Counted from the first letter of the stretch, positions 14,092 to 21,595 are shown. The stretch is 21,595 bases of DNA from Akkermansiaceae bacterium UBA6138 (GCA_002422425.1 DIVG01000043.1:1-21595); one strand, 5' to 3'. Notes: generated by a model from the sequence alone, not told the origin. Numbers and translations are program-made.

Positions 14092-16287
14092 TCACACCGC
14101 CCCCGCGACCTTCCGCCCGATCCAGAATCCGGTCAGCAGCAGCACGATCACGCCGATCCAGACCGGATGCGCCCAGAGTCGGAGGCGGCGTTCGAGCGGT
14201 TCGGGTTCGGGCAGGGCGGCGATGCGTTCTTTAATGAGGACGGGATCGGGAGTGGCGAGCATTTCGCCGCGGGTGATGCGGGCGATTTCTTCCATGACAT
14301 CGTGGCGGGCCGGTTGTCCGACCAGTTCGAGGGTGGTGCCCTGCACGGTGATGGTTGTCTCGAGAGTGCCTCCGTTTTCGGCGCAGGTCATCGTGAGCTG
14401 ATGCTCGCCCGGTTCGGAGGGCACGTAGCTGCCGGTGAAAAGTCCCCACTGCTCTTCGCCGCCCGGCTGGAGGCGGACCGTCTCGATTTTTCCCGAAGGC
14501 GTTTTGATTTGGACGATGACGGTGGCGGACTGGAGCGGTTCGCCGCCGACGCTCATGGCATTGGCGTTGAGGGTGAGCGTGTCGCCGGTGCGGGGGCGGT
14601 CGGGGGAGAAGAAAAGACGCATCAGTTCGTCGCTCGCCATGTTCCGTTGGTAGGCCATCCAGCGGGCGACCTGACCCCAAAAACGATAGTGGTATTTGTC
14701 CTCAACGCCTTTGCGCCAGCGCCAGGCTCCGTCGGTGCCCATGAAAATGATCTTGCCGGTGCCATAGGTTTTGGTGACAATGAGAGGAATCCGACCGTAG
14801 CGGTTTGTCTCGGAACTGTGCGTCGCGAGAACTTCGGATCCGGCCTTGGCGCGGGTGACGCCGGCATACCACTGGAAGCCGGGGAGCGAGGCCCAGAGAT
14901 TGGCGTTGGCGTTCTCGGTGTCTTCGAGACGGGTGAGGAGACTGCGGGCGCCGAGTTCGGTCAGCTCAAACTGTCCCGGCGTCGCCGAACCCCAGCCGCG
15001 GGGTTGGGCGGTGTCGAGAAAGACGGGGAAAAGGTCGTCGAGTTCAGTTTCGAGCAGGCTGAGTTGATGGCCGCGGAAGCCGGGCATGAGAACGAGTCCG
15101 GCGGCCTGACTCGCGACCTGATTTTTGAGGGCGTTGGCCTGCTCGAGGGTGAGCTGGCCTTCGGTCACACCGACGTCACCGAGCACGATGACGTCGAAGG
15201 TCGAGAGCACTTCCGCTTCGGGAAAGGCCTCGAGATACCCGGGCCCGCCGCCGACGGCGCTCATGTCGGGATGAAAGAGGAGGCAGCTGACCTCGACTCC
15301 GGGATCGCGCTCAAGAGCGTTGCGGAGGTAGCGGTATTCCCAGCGGGGAAAGGATTCGATGAGGAGAACCTTGAGCTCCTCTTTGCGAATCGAGATGGGG
15401 GCGGAAAGGGTGTTGTTGTCAGGATCGTGCTCCTCGTCCGCTGCGGGCAGGGTGAGCGTCAGTTCAAAGTCCCCGACCGCCTGGGGCGTCCAGAGGATCG
15501 TGTCCTGGAGACGACCCATCGCGGGGATCGTGATATCGCTCGTGAGGGTCTCGCCTTCGTTCGTTTTGATCTCGAGGACGGCACCATGGTCGCGGGCAAG
15601 CGCACTTATGAGGGTGAAGGGGAGGCGCACCGGTTTGCCGGCGATGCCGAAGGTGGGGACGTCGAAAGCGGTTACGGCGAGGTCGGGGAGTCGTGTCTCG
15701 CTGCCGACGGGGACGGTGAAGACGGGAATATTGCCCATGCGAAATCGCGAGGCGGCACGGGCGGGAGGTTCTCCGCTGTTCCAGTCGCCGTCCGAGACGA
15801 GGACGAGTCCGAGCAGGTTCGGGTAGCGGTCGAGCATGCCGGAGAGGGCGCCTTCGATGTCGGTGCCGGCGGAGGCGTCCCCCGAAAAAGGTTCGATCGT
15901 GATTTCGAAGTCCTCGTTGAGTGAGTTCCACGTCTCCGGAGCGGTCAGAGTAGCGGCGACGGACTCGCGGGAGGCGGGCGCGGTCTCTGCGGCATCGGAA
16001 GAGACGATGTCTTCGGTTTTCATGCTCCCTGAATCGTCCCTCAGCACGGCGATGACCGGTTTGCGGTCGGGTTCGAAGGTTTCGCGCCATTCGGGTTGGT
16101 TGAGAGTGAGGGCAACGCAGGCGACGATGAGGAGACGCAGGACCTCGAGCGATCCCGTCGCGGCCGAGTAAGCGCTCCTTTTCCAGATCATGAACCCGAG
16201 AGCGCCGGTTGCGATGAGCATGGCGATGCTGAAGACGACCATCGTCGGCGTCCAGGCAAAGGTGAGTTCGCTGTTGGTTAGGGTCAC
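14092..16287 (-). CDS. Membrane-anchored VWA protein with amidotransferase-like domain, last gene of the moxR operon
   Basis: 731 residues from a GTG start at 16287; a later ATG (codon 16) is the alternative. Two N-terminal TM helices (about 16-36, 46-63) and one C-terminal TM (707-724) bracket a large extracytoplasmic part. The VWA domain has a complete metal site: DDSGS (84-88), Thr 142 in GTDIEGAL and Asp 166 in VSDGDW. A class I glutamine-amidotransferase-like fold follows (about 305-545), including LLIESFPRWEYRYLRNAL and GTDGAWRWR, both typical of VWA/Bat-like proteins of this kind. The expected nucleophile turn (VLMPGFRGH, 399-407) has no cysteine, so this domain is probably not catalytic. 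A beta-sandwich-like region (about 565-655) precedes the last helix. It probably assembles with the BatA-like and DUF58 proteins. Confidence 0.87.
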   Translation of the reverse strand: MTLTNSELTFAWTPTMVVFSIAMLIATGALGFMIWKRSAYSAATGSLEVLRLLIVACVALTLNQPEWRETFEPDRKPVIAVLRDDSGSMKTEDIVSSDAAETAPASRESVAATLTAPETWNSLNEDFEITIEPFSGDASAGTDIEGALSGMLDRYPNLLGLVLVSDGDWNSGEPPARAASRFRMGNIPVFTVPVGSETRLPDLAVTAFDVPTFGIAGKPVRLPFTLISALARDHGAVLEIKTNEGETLTSDITIPAMGRLQDTILWTPQAVGDFELTLTLPAADEEHDPDNNTLSAPISIRKEELKVLLIESFPRWEYRYLRNALERDPGVEVSCLLFHPDMSAVGGGPGYLEAFPEAEVLSTFDVIVLGDVGVTEGQLTLEQANALKNQVASQAAGLVLMPGFRGHQLSLLETELDDLFPVFLDTAQPRGWGSATPGQFELTELGARSLLTRLEDTENANANLWASLPGFQWYAGVTRAKAGSEVLATHSSETNRYGRIPLIVTKTYGTGKIIFMGTDGAWRWRKGVEDKYHYRFWGQVARWMAYQRNMASDELMRLFFSPDRPRTGDTLTLNANAMSVGGEPLQSATVIVQIKTPSGKIETVRLQPGGEEQWGLFTGSYVPSEPGEHQLTMTCAENGGTLETTITVQGTTLELVGQPARHDVMEEIARITRGEMLATPDPVLIKERIAALPEPEPLERRLRLWAHPVWIGVIVLLLTGFWIGRKVAGAV

Positions 16288-16399
16288 GGTAGTCAGAAAA
16301 GTAGCATGGGCATCCTGCCCCTGTATCGCGGGATGAGGGAAGCCGCGTTCGGAAAGAACGTGAATAGGTGTAAAGAGTGGTCGAGTGTTGAGGGGCGGT

Positions 16400-18469
16400 T
16401 CACGGGCTGAAAGCCCGTGTTACGGGGGTGGATTCCTCTTCGGGTTTGGGAGGCAGGCAGAGAGCGGCTTCGGCAATGAGAGCGAGGGCCATGGCGATGA
16501 GGAAGGCCCGCCAGACTTCGGAGGCGAGGGAGGCCCCGCTCCCGACTTCGTCGTTGATCTGGCGGTAGTCGACTCCGGCGAGAAGATTCTCGAGAGCTTC
16601 GGGGTTGAGGACACGGTTGTCGTCCTCGCTGGCGGGACGATTAAGGGCGATGAGGCGGCGGTCGTCTTCGCCGGTGCGCGAAGCGTAGGCTCCGGCGGCA
16701 AGACCGGGCGCGAGGAGGCTGTCCGTTTCCTGCCCGAGGGAGAGCGATTCCGCTTTCGGGAAGCCTGATAAAGCTGCCAAACCCGCCTCGCGGGCCTGCG
16801 CGCGGGAGACGGCGTTGGCCCCTTCTTCAAGAGCGCGGTGGGTCATCACAAAAAAGACGACCCCCTCGGTCGCGAGGCTGGAGTGGTCAGTGCGGGGCAG
16901 GGTGCCCCAGGCATAAAGATCCCCGGCCGAGGTCGCCGCTGCACTGTCTTCATTGCCGGACGGGGCATCGGGAATGACGCGGCTGAAGACAGACTCGCCG
17001 CTTTCCAGTTTCAGCAGTGATTGTGTCTCCCCGCTGAAAAGTCGTGTTTTGAAGAAGCTGAGCTCCGCTACCGGAAGGGGCGCGCCGTTGCGGGTGTTGG
17101 CGAGGAGGCCCGATTCGGTTCGCCACCAGTTGACCTTGAGAGGGGAGCCGCTGTCGCCGATCCAGTCGCCCCACTTGACCCCGAAGACTTCGGCTCCGCC
17201 ATCGTCGGCGGGAGGCAGAAGGACGAGGCTGCGTCCGGCCGCAATGTGTTGTTGCAGCAGGGTGGCGGTGGAGCTGTCCGGAGCGGGAAGGGGCGCCTGC
17301 CAGAAGAGGAGGGCGGTGTCCTCCCACGAGATCCGGGCGATGTCGGTGGTGGCAATGACGGTCGCCTCGTGGGTCACTCCCGGATCGATCGAGGCGGAGG
17401 CGGCGGCGCGAATTGCCTCGGCGGTCAGCGGATCGTCGCTGACGATGACGGTCTGGCGGGTGGCCGGTTCGTCGAAGACAAAAAAGGCGTGGTTGTCGGC
17501 GGGATTGTCGTCGGCGGGCAGGTCAATGCGCCCCCAGCCGAGTTCGTTGCCGCTCCCGAGTTCGATGGTGTGGCCAAGGTGGACGAGTTCGGGACCGCTG
17601 ATGGTCATTTCCTCGACGGTGCGGGTGCCGTTCAGCGTGATCTCGACGGGGACGGTTTGATCGCCCGCTTCCGCCGCCGGGCCCTGACGGCGAATAGCGA
17701 GGTCCATGACGAGGCGGAGTCCCTCGGGGGTGCGGCGGCGCTTTACCCCACTGACGGTGACGGAAAGGTTGTTGCTCTCGATCGAGGGAAAAGTGAGCAG
17801 GAAAAGTCGCACGGATTCCCGAGCGGCGAGATCGGAACGCAGGGCCTGCCATTGACCCGAGCCGGGCTTCCAGTCGTTCTGGTGGAGGTCCGAAGCGACC
17901 CAGATGTCGGTGCGTCCGCTCGCGTTCGTAACGAGAAAGTCGACTGCCTTTTGCAGCATCGCGGGAATGTCGGCCGACGTGGCGGTAGGGGCGGTCGCGG
18001 GCAGATCACGGAGGGCGTCCGCGTCGGTGATCCTGACCGGATCGAGAGTGGCGCTGTCGATGAGAATGATCTCGCTGCCCGAGGCGGTTTTTTCTATCAG
18101 GTCGGTGAGCCGGGCGAGGGCGGTGGAGCGTTTCGACTCGCCGGTTTCGAGATTCTGCTGCTCCATGCTGGCGGAGCGGTCGAGGAGGATGACAAGCGTG
18201 TCGGCCTTGCCTCCGGCGAAGCCGCCCCAACCTCCGGCAAGGGGACGACTCGCGGCGAAAACGAGCGTGGCGATAGCGAGGACACGCATCGCGAGAATGA
18301 GGATCTGCCGCAGGCGGGCGAGGCCCTTGGTCATCTTCTTCGCGTCGAGGAGGAACATCATCGCGGCCCACCGCAGGGTGCGGTGACGATGCTGATTGAT
18401 CAGGTGAATGAAGACCGGCAACAACGCGAGCGGCAGTCCGATGAGAAGGATGGGCTGCAGGAAACTCAT
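16400..18469 (-). CDS. BatA-like membrane VWA protein
   Basis: 689 residues. The N-terminus is the BatA / aerotolerance-regulator double-TM domain: MSFLQPILLIGLPLALLPV, then IHLINQHRHRTLRWAAMMFL, with TM helices at about 5-24 and 55-73. The VWA domain starts at LVILLDRSAS, with metal-site residues D97, S99 and S101 (DxSxS), and contains WVASDLHQNDW further on. A long periplasmic region follows, and a last TM helix near 655-672 (FLIAMALALIAEAAL). The start overlaps the stop of the DUF58 gene as ATGA, so translation is coupled. BatA-type proteins act with MoxR ATPases in envelope stress or complex assembly; the substrate is unknown. The last six residues and the stop codon are encoded by a palindromic repeat at 16401-16419. 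Confidence 0.92.
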   Translation of the reverse strand: MSFLQPILLIGLPLALLPVFIHLINQHRHRTLRWAAMMFLLDAKKMTKGLARLRQILILAMRVLAIATLVFAASRPLAGGWGGFAGGKADTLVILLDRSASMEQQNLETGESKRSTALARLTDLIEKTASGSEIILIDSATLDPVRITDADALRDLPATAPTATSADIPAMLQKAVDFLVTNASGRTDIWVASDLHQNDWKPGSGQWQALRSDLAARESVRLFLLTFPSIESNNLSVTVSGVKRRRTPEGLRLVMDLAIRRQGPAAEAGDQTVPVEITLNGTRTVEEMTISGPELVHLGHTIELGSGNELGWGRIDLPADDNPADNHAFFVFDEPATRQTVIVSDDPLTAEAIRAAASASIDPGVTHEATVIATTDIARISWEDTALLFWQAPLPAPDSSTATLLQQHIAAGRSLVLLPPADDGGAEVFGVKWGDWIGDSGSPLKVNWWRTESGLLANTRNGAPLPVAELSFFKTRLFSGETQSLLKLESGESVFSRVIPDAPSGNEDSAAATSAGDLYAWGTLPRTDHSSLATEGVVFFVMTHRALEEGANAVSRAQAREAGLAALSGFPKAESLSLGQETDSLLAPGLAAGAYASRTGEDDRRLIALNRPASEDDNRVLNPEALENLLAGVDYRQINDEVGSGASLASEVWRAFLIAMALALIAEAALCLPPKPEEESTPVTRAFSP
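16401..16419. repeat. Perfect palindrome forming the 3' end of the BatA-like gene
   Basis: CACGGGCT (16401-16408) pairs with AGCCCGTG (16412-16419) around GAA. Read on the minus strand it encodes the final residues and part of the TGA stop. The core GGGCT..AGCCC resembles the palindromes at 12212-12267, so it may belong to the same loose repeat class. Confidence 0.6.
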
Positions 18470-19380
18470 CTCGCGGTGCGGGCCGTTTTGGGATTGCGCC
18501 CCATGAGGAAACGCGCGAGGACCTGGTCGTAGGCTTCGTCGAGAAAGGTCCGGTGGTAGTCGACGGCAGAGTGGTTCACGATGTCGTTGATCGTATCGAG
18601 ATACTCTTTTACCGCCTCGCGGTAGCGCCGCTGAATGAGAGTGGGATCGGCGAGGAGCGAGGGTCCGCCCTCGAGATCGATGAAGCGCGTGGGACGGTCA
18701 AAGGTGAAGTCGATCTCCTGCCGGTCGAGGAGATGAAAGACGGAAACGTCGTGCTTACGGAAGCGGAGGTGCTGGAAAGCTTCGCGGAGCGGTTCGGGAT
18801 GAACGAGGAGATCCGAGACGATGACGATGAGGGCGCGCTGCTGGATTTTTTCCGCCGCCTCGTGGATGGCCTTGATGAGACCGGTTTCGCCCCCGGCCCT
18901 GAGTTTGGCAATTTGGTCGAGAACAAGTCCGAGATGTTGAGGGCCGCGCCGCGGTGGGGTCTCGCGCTGGAAGCCGACCGCACCGCTGTAGAGGCCGATC
19001 GCATCGCCTTGCTGACCGGCGAGGTAGGCGAGGGTCCCGGAGAGGCGGCGGGCGTAGTCGAGTCGTGTTGCGCCGGTTTCGCCGTAGCCCATCGAGCCGC
19101 TCGTGTCGACGATGAGACAGAGCCGCAGGTTCGTGTCGGCTTCGAACTCCTTGATGTAATAACGATCCGTGCGGCCCCAGGTGCGCCAGTCGAGGCGACG
19201 GGTGTCGTCGCCCTGGACATACTTCCGATACTGGGCGAACTCGATCGCCGAGCCGCGCACGGGACTGCGGTGACGTCCTGACACGTTCCCCATCATGGGG
19301 GAACGCGCATTGAGTTGCAGACCGAGGAGCTTGCCGAGGACAGCCGGATCTAGAAAATCGCGTGAGGAGTCACGAGTCAT
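18466..19380 (-). CDS. DUF58 domain protein, partner of MoxR
   Basis: 304 residues, soluble, without signal peptide or TM helix. The DUF58 signature is clear: R-G-S-AIEF..YRKYVQGDDTRRLDW (43-65) with the following TDRYYIKEFEAD. A VWA-like metal motif follows at VDTSGSM (91-97), and then an ALIVIVSDLL segment. DUF58 proteins are found next to MoxR ATPases and probably present or link them to VWA partners. The start ATG lies inside degenerate copies of the upstream heptamer array, with no Shine-Dalgarno in front. A GTG seven bases downstream of it is out of frame. The gene couples to the BatA-like gene through ATGA. Confidence 0.94.
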   Translation of the reverse strand: MTRDSSRDFLDPAVLGKLLGLQLNARSPMMGNVSGRHRSPVRGSAIEFAQYRKYVQGDDTRRLDWRTWGRTDRYYIKEFEADTNLRLCLIVDTSGSMGYGETGATRLDYARRLSGTLAYLAGQQGDAIGLYSGAVGFQRETPPRRGPQHLGLVLDQIAKLRAGGETGLIKAIHEAAEKIQQRALIVIVSDLLVHPEPLREAFQHLRFRKHDVSVFHLLDRQEIDFTFDRPTRFIDLEGGPSLLADPTLIQRRYREAVKEYLDTINDIVNHSAVDYHRTFLDEAYDQVLARFLMGRNPKTARTAR

Positions 19381-19475
19381 GAGTTGAGGAGCTACGAGCT
19401 ACGAGCTACGAGCTACGAGCTACGAGCTACGAGCTACGAGCTACGAGCTACGAGCTACGAGCTACGAGCTACGAG
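19367..19475. repeat. Heptamer tandem array: 12 perfect GAGCTAC copies plus degenerate flank copies
   Basis: 19389-19472 is exactly 12 identical copies of GAGCTAC, followed by GAG (19473-19475). On the DUF58 side, GAGTCAC (19367-19373), GAGTCAT (19374-19380) and GAGTTGA (19381-19387) keep the seven-base period, then one extra G leads into the array. GAGTCAT includes the DUF58 start codon on the minus strand. On the mRNA strand the unit is GTAGCTC, which gives a UAG in every frame within 21 bases, so the array is not translated. It fills most of the 159-base gap between moxR and the DUF58 gene. Confidence 0.97.
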
Positions 19476-19539
19476 GTTCCGGCTTCTGATTGCTTTCTAA
19501 AAAATTCTCTCTTTTTCATTGTTACTCCTGACTCCTCTC

Positions 19540-20562
19540 CTATCCCTCCTTATTCAACTCTTCGATGAGACGGGCGATGATGAAGCGGCTCGTGATGCCT
19601 TCGGATTCGGCGGTGAACGTTTTGATGATGCGGTGCCGGAGGACCGGGGCGGCGACAGCGATGACATCCTCGAGCCTGACCATGTAGCTTCCGCGCAGAG
19701 CGGCGCGCGCCCGGGCACCGAGGATGAGATACTGGACGGCTCGCGGTCCGGCACCCCAGCCGACGAGCGGCTTGAGCCACTCGGGTGCATCGCCCGACTC
19801 GGGACGGGTCCGGCGGACGAGATCGACGACGAAGTTGTAGATGTGGTCGGGCACGGGGACGCGACGCACGAGTTGCTGGAAGCGGATGACCTCCTGCCCG
19901 TCGAGGAGGGCGGCGAGCCTCGGGAAGGCCTCGCCGGTCGTGGTCCGGGCAATCGCGATCTCTTCGTCACGCGAAGGGTAGTCGACGCCGATCATGAACA
20001 TGAAACGGTCGAGCTGCGCCTCGGGGAGAGGGTAGGTGCCCTCCTGCTCAATGGGGTTCTGCGTGGCGAGGACAAAGAAGGGAGGGTGCAGCTCAAAGCT
20101 GTGGCCGGCGACGGTGACGCGATGTTCCTGCATCGCCTCGAGCATGGCGGCCTGGGTCTTCGAGGGGGCACGGTTGATCTCGTCGGCGAGGACGATGTTC
20201 GCGAAGACGGGGCCCTTGGCGAACTCGAACTGGCGGCGACCGGAACCGTCGTCCTGCAGGATCTCGGTTCCCGTAATGTCCATCGGCATGAGGTCGGGAG
20301 TGAACTGGATGCGGCTGAAGCTCAGGGACATGGTCTCGGCGAGTCGCGAAACGAGGAGGGTCTTCGCCAGTCCGGGGACACCCATGAGAAGGGCGTGGCC
20401 GCGAGCAAAGAGACAGATCGCGAGCTGCTCGACGACGTCGTCCTGCCCGACGATGACTTTGGAAAGCTCGGCCCTGAGCCCGTCGTAGGTGGAGCGGAGG
20501 TGGTCGATGGCGGTGACGTCATCTTCTTGCAGGGCGGGAGCGTTGGCGATCGGATCGGGCAT
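19540..20562 (-). CDS. MoxR-type AAA+ ATPase
   Basis: 340 residues, first gene of the minus-strand operon. Motifs in order: GQDDVVEQL (39-47), Walker A GVPGLAKT (61-68), Walker B IVLADE (123-128) followed by INRAPSKTQAAMLEAM, sensor 1 ATQNP (166-170) and the arginine-finger segment EAQLDRF (182-188). This is a typical MoxR (RavA/CbbQ-related) chaperone-like ATPase, thought to remodel VWA-domain proteins. The partners lie downstream: DUF58, BatA-like and VWA/amidotransferase-like. The gene ends 159 bases before DUF58, and this gap holds the heptamer array. It is divergent from the K+ channel gene, with a 133-base shared upstream region. Confidence 0.95.
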   Translation of the reverse strand: MPDPIANAPALQEDDVTAIDHLRSTYDGLRAELSKVIVGQDDVVEQLAICLFARGHALLMGVPGLAKTLLVSRLAETMSLSFSRIQFTPDLMPMDITGTEILQDDGSGRRQFEFAKGPVFANIVLADEINRAPSKTQAAMLEAMQEHRVTVAGHSFELHPPFFVLATQNPIEQEGTYPLPEAQLDRFMFMIGVDYPSRDEEIAIARTTTGEAFPRLAALLDGQEVIRFQQLVRRVPVPDHIYNFVVDLVRRTRPESGDAPEWLKPLVGWGAGPRAVQYLILGARARAALRGSYMVRLEDVIAVAAPVLRHRIIKTFTAESEGITSRFIIARLIEELNKEG

Positions 20563-20662
20563 GGAGGCGTGGGCGGTTAAAGTCTGAGACGATAGGGGCG
20601 GGGACCTCCGGAGGAAAGGGGAAAATGGCCCCTGCCGGTTGCTGGAGAGGCGCTTTCCCCGC

Positions 20663-20693
20663 TTGACATCGCCATGCTCCGGCGTGCTTTAAA
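20663..20693 (+). promoter_or_regulatory. Candidate sigma-70-like promoter of the channel gene
   Basis: A perfect TTGACA (20663-20668) is followed 19 bases later by TTTAAA (20688-20693). The spacing is longer than the preferred 17. If used, transcription would start near or just after the annotated ATG, so the message would have almost no leader. Confidence 0.3.
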
Positions 20694-20695
20694 GG

Positions 20696-21550
20696 ATGAT
20701 GTTTGAAGATCAAAGCAGTCACGCCCCCGAGCACCAGAGTAACAGCCTGCGGGACCGGCTTTATCGCATCATTTTTCTCGCCGATACGAAGGAGGGGCGC
20801 ACTTTTGATATCGTCCTGCTCTGGCTCATCGGGATCAGTGTCGGGGTGGTGATGCTTGAGAGTGTCCCGGAACTGCAGGCGGAATACGGGAGGCTTTTCT
20901 TCATCGTGGAATGGGGATTCACGATTCTCTTCACGATCGAATACATCGTGCGGGTGATCGTGGTTCGGCGGAAAAGGCGTTACATTTTCAGCTTTTTCGG
21001 GATCGTCGACATTCTCTCCATTATTCCGACGTATTTGACGATCTTCCTGGCCGGGTCGCAGTATCTCCTCGTCATCCGGATCCTGAGACTCCTCCGCGTT
21101 TTCCGCATTCTGAAGATGGCGAGGCATATCGGAGAGGCGAATCTCATCATGAATGCCTTTCGCGCGAGTCTCGCCAAGATCACCGTCTTCCTCTTTTTTG
21201 TGATCGCGATCACCGTCATCCTTGGCACGGCGATGTACCTTGTCGAGGGGGTTATCGCCGGGAATCCCGGGTTCAGCAGCGTGCCGCAGTCGGTCTACTG
21301 GGGGATCGTGACGATCTCGACAGTCGGTTACGGGGACATCACTCCGGTGACAGTGATCGGAAAGTTCATCGCCACGTTCATCATGCTGATCGGCTACGGC
21401 ATCATCGCCGTGCCCACGGGGATCGTGACGGCCGAACTCAGCCTGAGTCTCTCCGAGGTTCGTCTCGATCGCCGGAAATGTCCCGAGTGCGGCTACGAAG
21501 GACACGATCCCAAGGCGAGTTTTTGTAAAATGTGTGGTTACGATATCTGA
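20696..21550 (+). CDS. Six-TM voltage-gated-type K+ channel with C-terminal zinc ribbon
   Basis: 284 residues. Helices S1 (37-55), S2 (68-90), S3 (98-118), S4 (122-142), S5 (160-184), pore loop and S6 (218-248) are all visible. S4 carries basic residues every third position: R128, R131, R134, R137 and K140. The selectivity filter is TVGYGD (209-214), so the channel should be potassium selective. The C-terminus has a zinc ribbon with cysteines 262, 265, 277 and 280 (CPECG ... CKMCG), found in other bacterial channels of this kind. It likely forms a tetramer in the inner membrane and responds to voltage. AAAGG directly abuts the first of two ATGs (20696 and 20699), so the start is uncertain by one codon. 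The neighbours give no hint of a special role. Confidence 0.94.
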   Translation: MMFEDQSSHAPEHQSNSLRDRLYRIIFLADTKEGRTFDIVLLWLIGISVGVVMLESVPELQAEYGRLFFIVEWGFTILFTIEYIVRVIVVRRKRRYIFSFFGIVDILSIIPTYLTIFLAGSQYLLVIRILRLLRVFRILKMARHIGEANLIMNAFRASLAKITVFLFFVIAITVILGTAMYLVEGVIAGNPGFSSVPQSVYWGIVTISTVGYGDITPVTVIGKFIATFIMLIGYGIIAVPTGIVTAELSLSLSEVRLDRRKCPECGYEGHDPKASFCKMCGYDI

Positions 21551-21570
21551 GCCGCGACGTATTCCAGTGC

Positions 21571-21595
21571 ATGTCCACCCAACCAAAAGCAGGAG
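21571..21595 (+). CDS. Possible first codons of a further gene, cut by the window end
   Basis: ATG at 21571 opens a frame of eight codons (MSTQPKAG) that is still open at the last base. It lies 20 bases after the channel stop. There is no Shine-Dalgarno, but most genes here lack one. Too short to identify. Confidence 0.25.

Noticed and set aside
14005..15924. 639-codon open frame on the plus strand, opposite the VWA/amidotransferase-like gene
   Set aside because: It is the antisense shadow of a gene with a clear VWA metal site. Its translation is Gly/Asp/Glu-rich with no family signature.
17021..18532. 503-codon open frame opposite the BatA-like gene
   Set aside because: Antisense shadow; the minus-strand frame carries the BatA N-terminal domain and is coupled to DUF58.
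19389..19475. CRISPR-like array
   Set aside because: The repeats are seven bases with no spacers; it is a simple tandem repeat.
1..21595. Selenoprotein gene with in-frame TGA
   Set aside because: I looked at gene ends and gaps for continuation of a family past a TGA followed by a hairpin and found none. This was by eye, so short cases could be missed.

Overview
The window looks like chromosomal DNA from a high-GC, Gram-negative-type bacterium, most likely a member of the Verrucomicrobiota or a close PVC relative. That placement is an inference. It rests on the MoxR / DUF58 / BatA-like / VWA-plus-amidotransferase-like gene order, the M1 peptidase with HEAT repeats, the lipoprotein and signal peptides, and gene starts that mostly lack a Shine-Dalgarno sequence and instead follow pyrimidine-rich leaders. 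Nothing seen here fixes the genus. I see no phage, transposase, integrase, CRISPR array, rRNA or tRNA.

Layout. (1) 1-5953, plus strand: a selenium operon. It has the 3' end of selA, a PhnD-like lipoprotein, an ABC ATPase, two PhnE-like permeases and selB. The transporter sits between the two selenocysteine-machinery genes, which strongly suggests it imports a selenium compound for Sec synthesis rather than phosphonate. (2) 5961-7271, minus strand: an unrecognised multi-pass membrane protein, convergent with selB; the two stop codons share one small palindrome. (3) 7356-7608: an orphan Phd/YefM-type antitoxin. Its expected C-terminal segment is still readable one frame over, so it is probably frameshifted, and no toxin follows. 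(4) 7590-7806: palindromic intergenic DNA. (5) 7807-13793, plus strand: a secreted M1 aminopeptidase with a HEAT-repeat tail, an ABC-F ATPase and an exported parallel beta-helix protein. A cluster of GGGCTT..AAGCCC palindromes lies between the last two.

(6) 13794-14091: a convergent junction with a terminator-like hairpin and a long palindrome. (7) 14092-20562, minus strand: a four-gene operon, moxR -> DUF58 -> BatA-like VWA protein -> VWA protein with an amidotransferase-like fold. It probably forms an envelope-associated AAA+/VWA assembly, as proposed for MoxR/Bat systems. Twelve perfect copies of the heptamer GAGCTAC lie between moxR and the DUF58 gene, and degenerate copies run into the DUF58 start codon. 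(8) 20696-21550, plus strand: a six-TM voltage-gated-type K+ channel with a C-terminal zinc ribbon, divergent from moxR, followed by the possible first codons of another gene.

The best leads are the dedicated selenium-uptake transporter, the heptamer array at the DUF58 start, the frameshifted orphan antitoxin, and a recurring pattern in which short repeats form the very ends of genes (DUF58 start, BatA-like stop, selB/membrane-protein stops). I did not find a clearly new multi-gene system; the operons are recognisable types with some unusual details.
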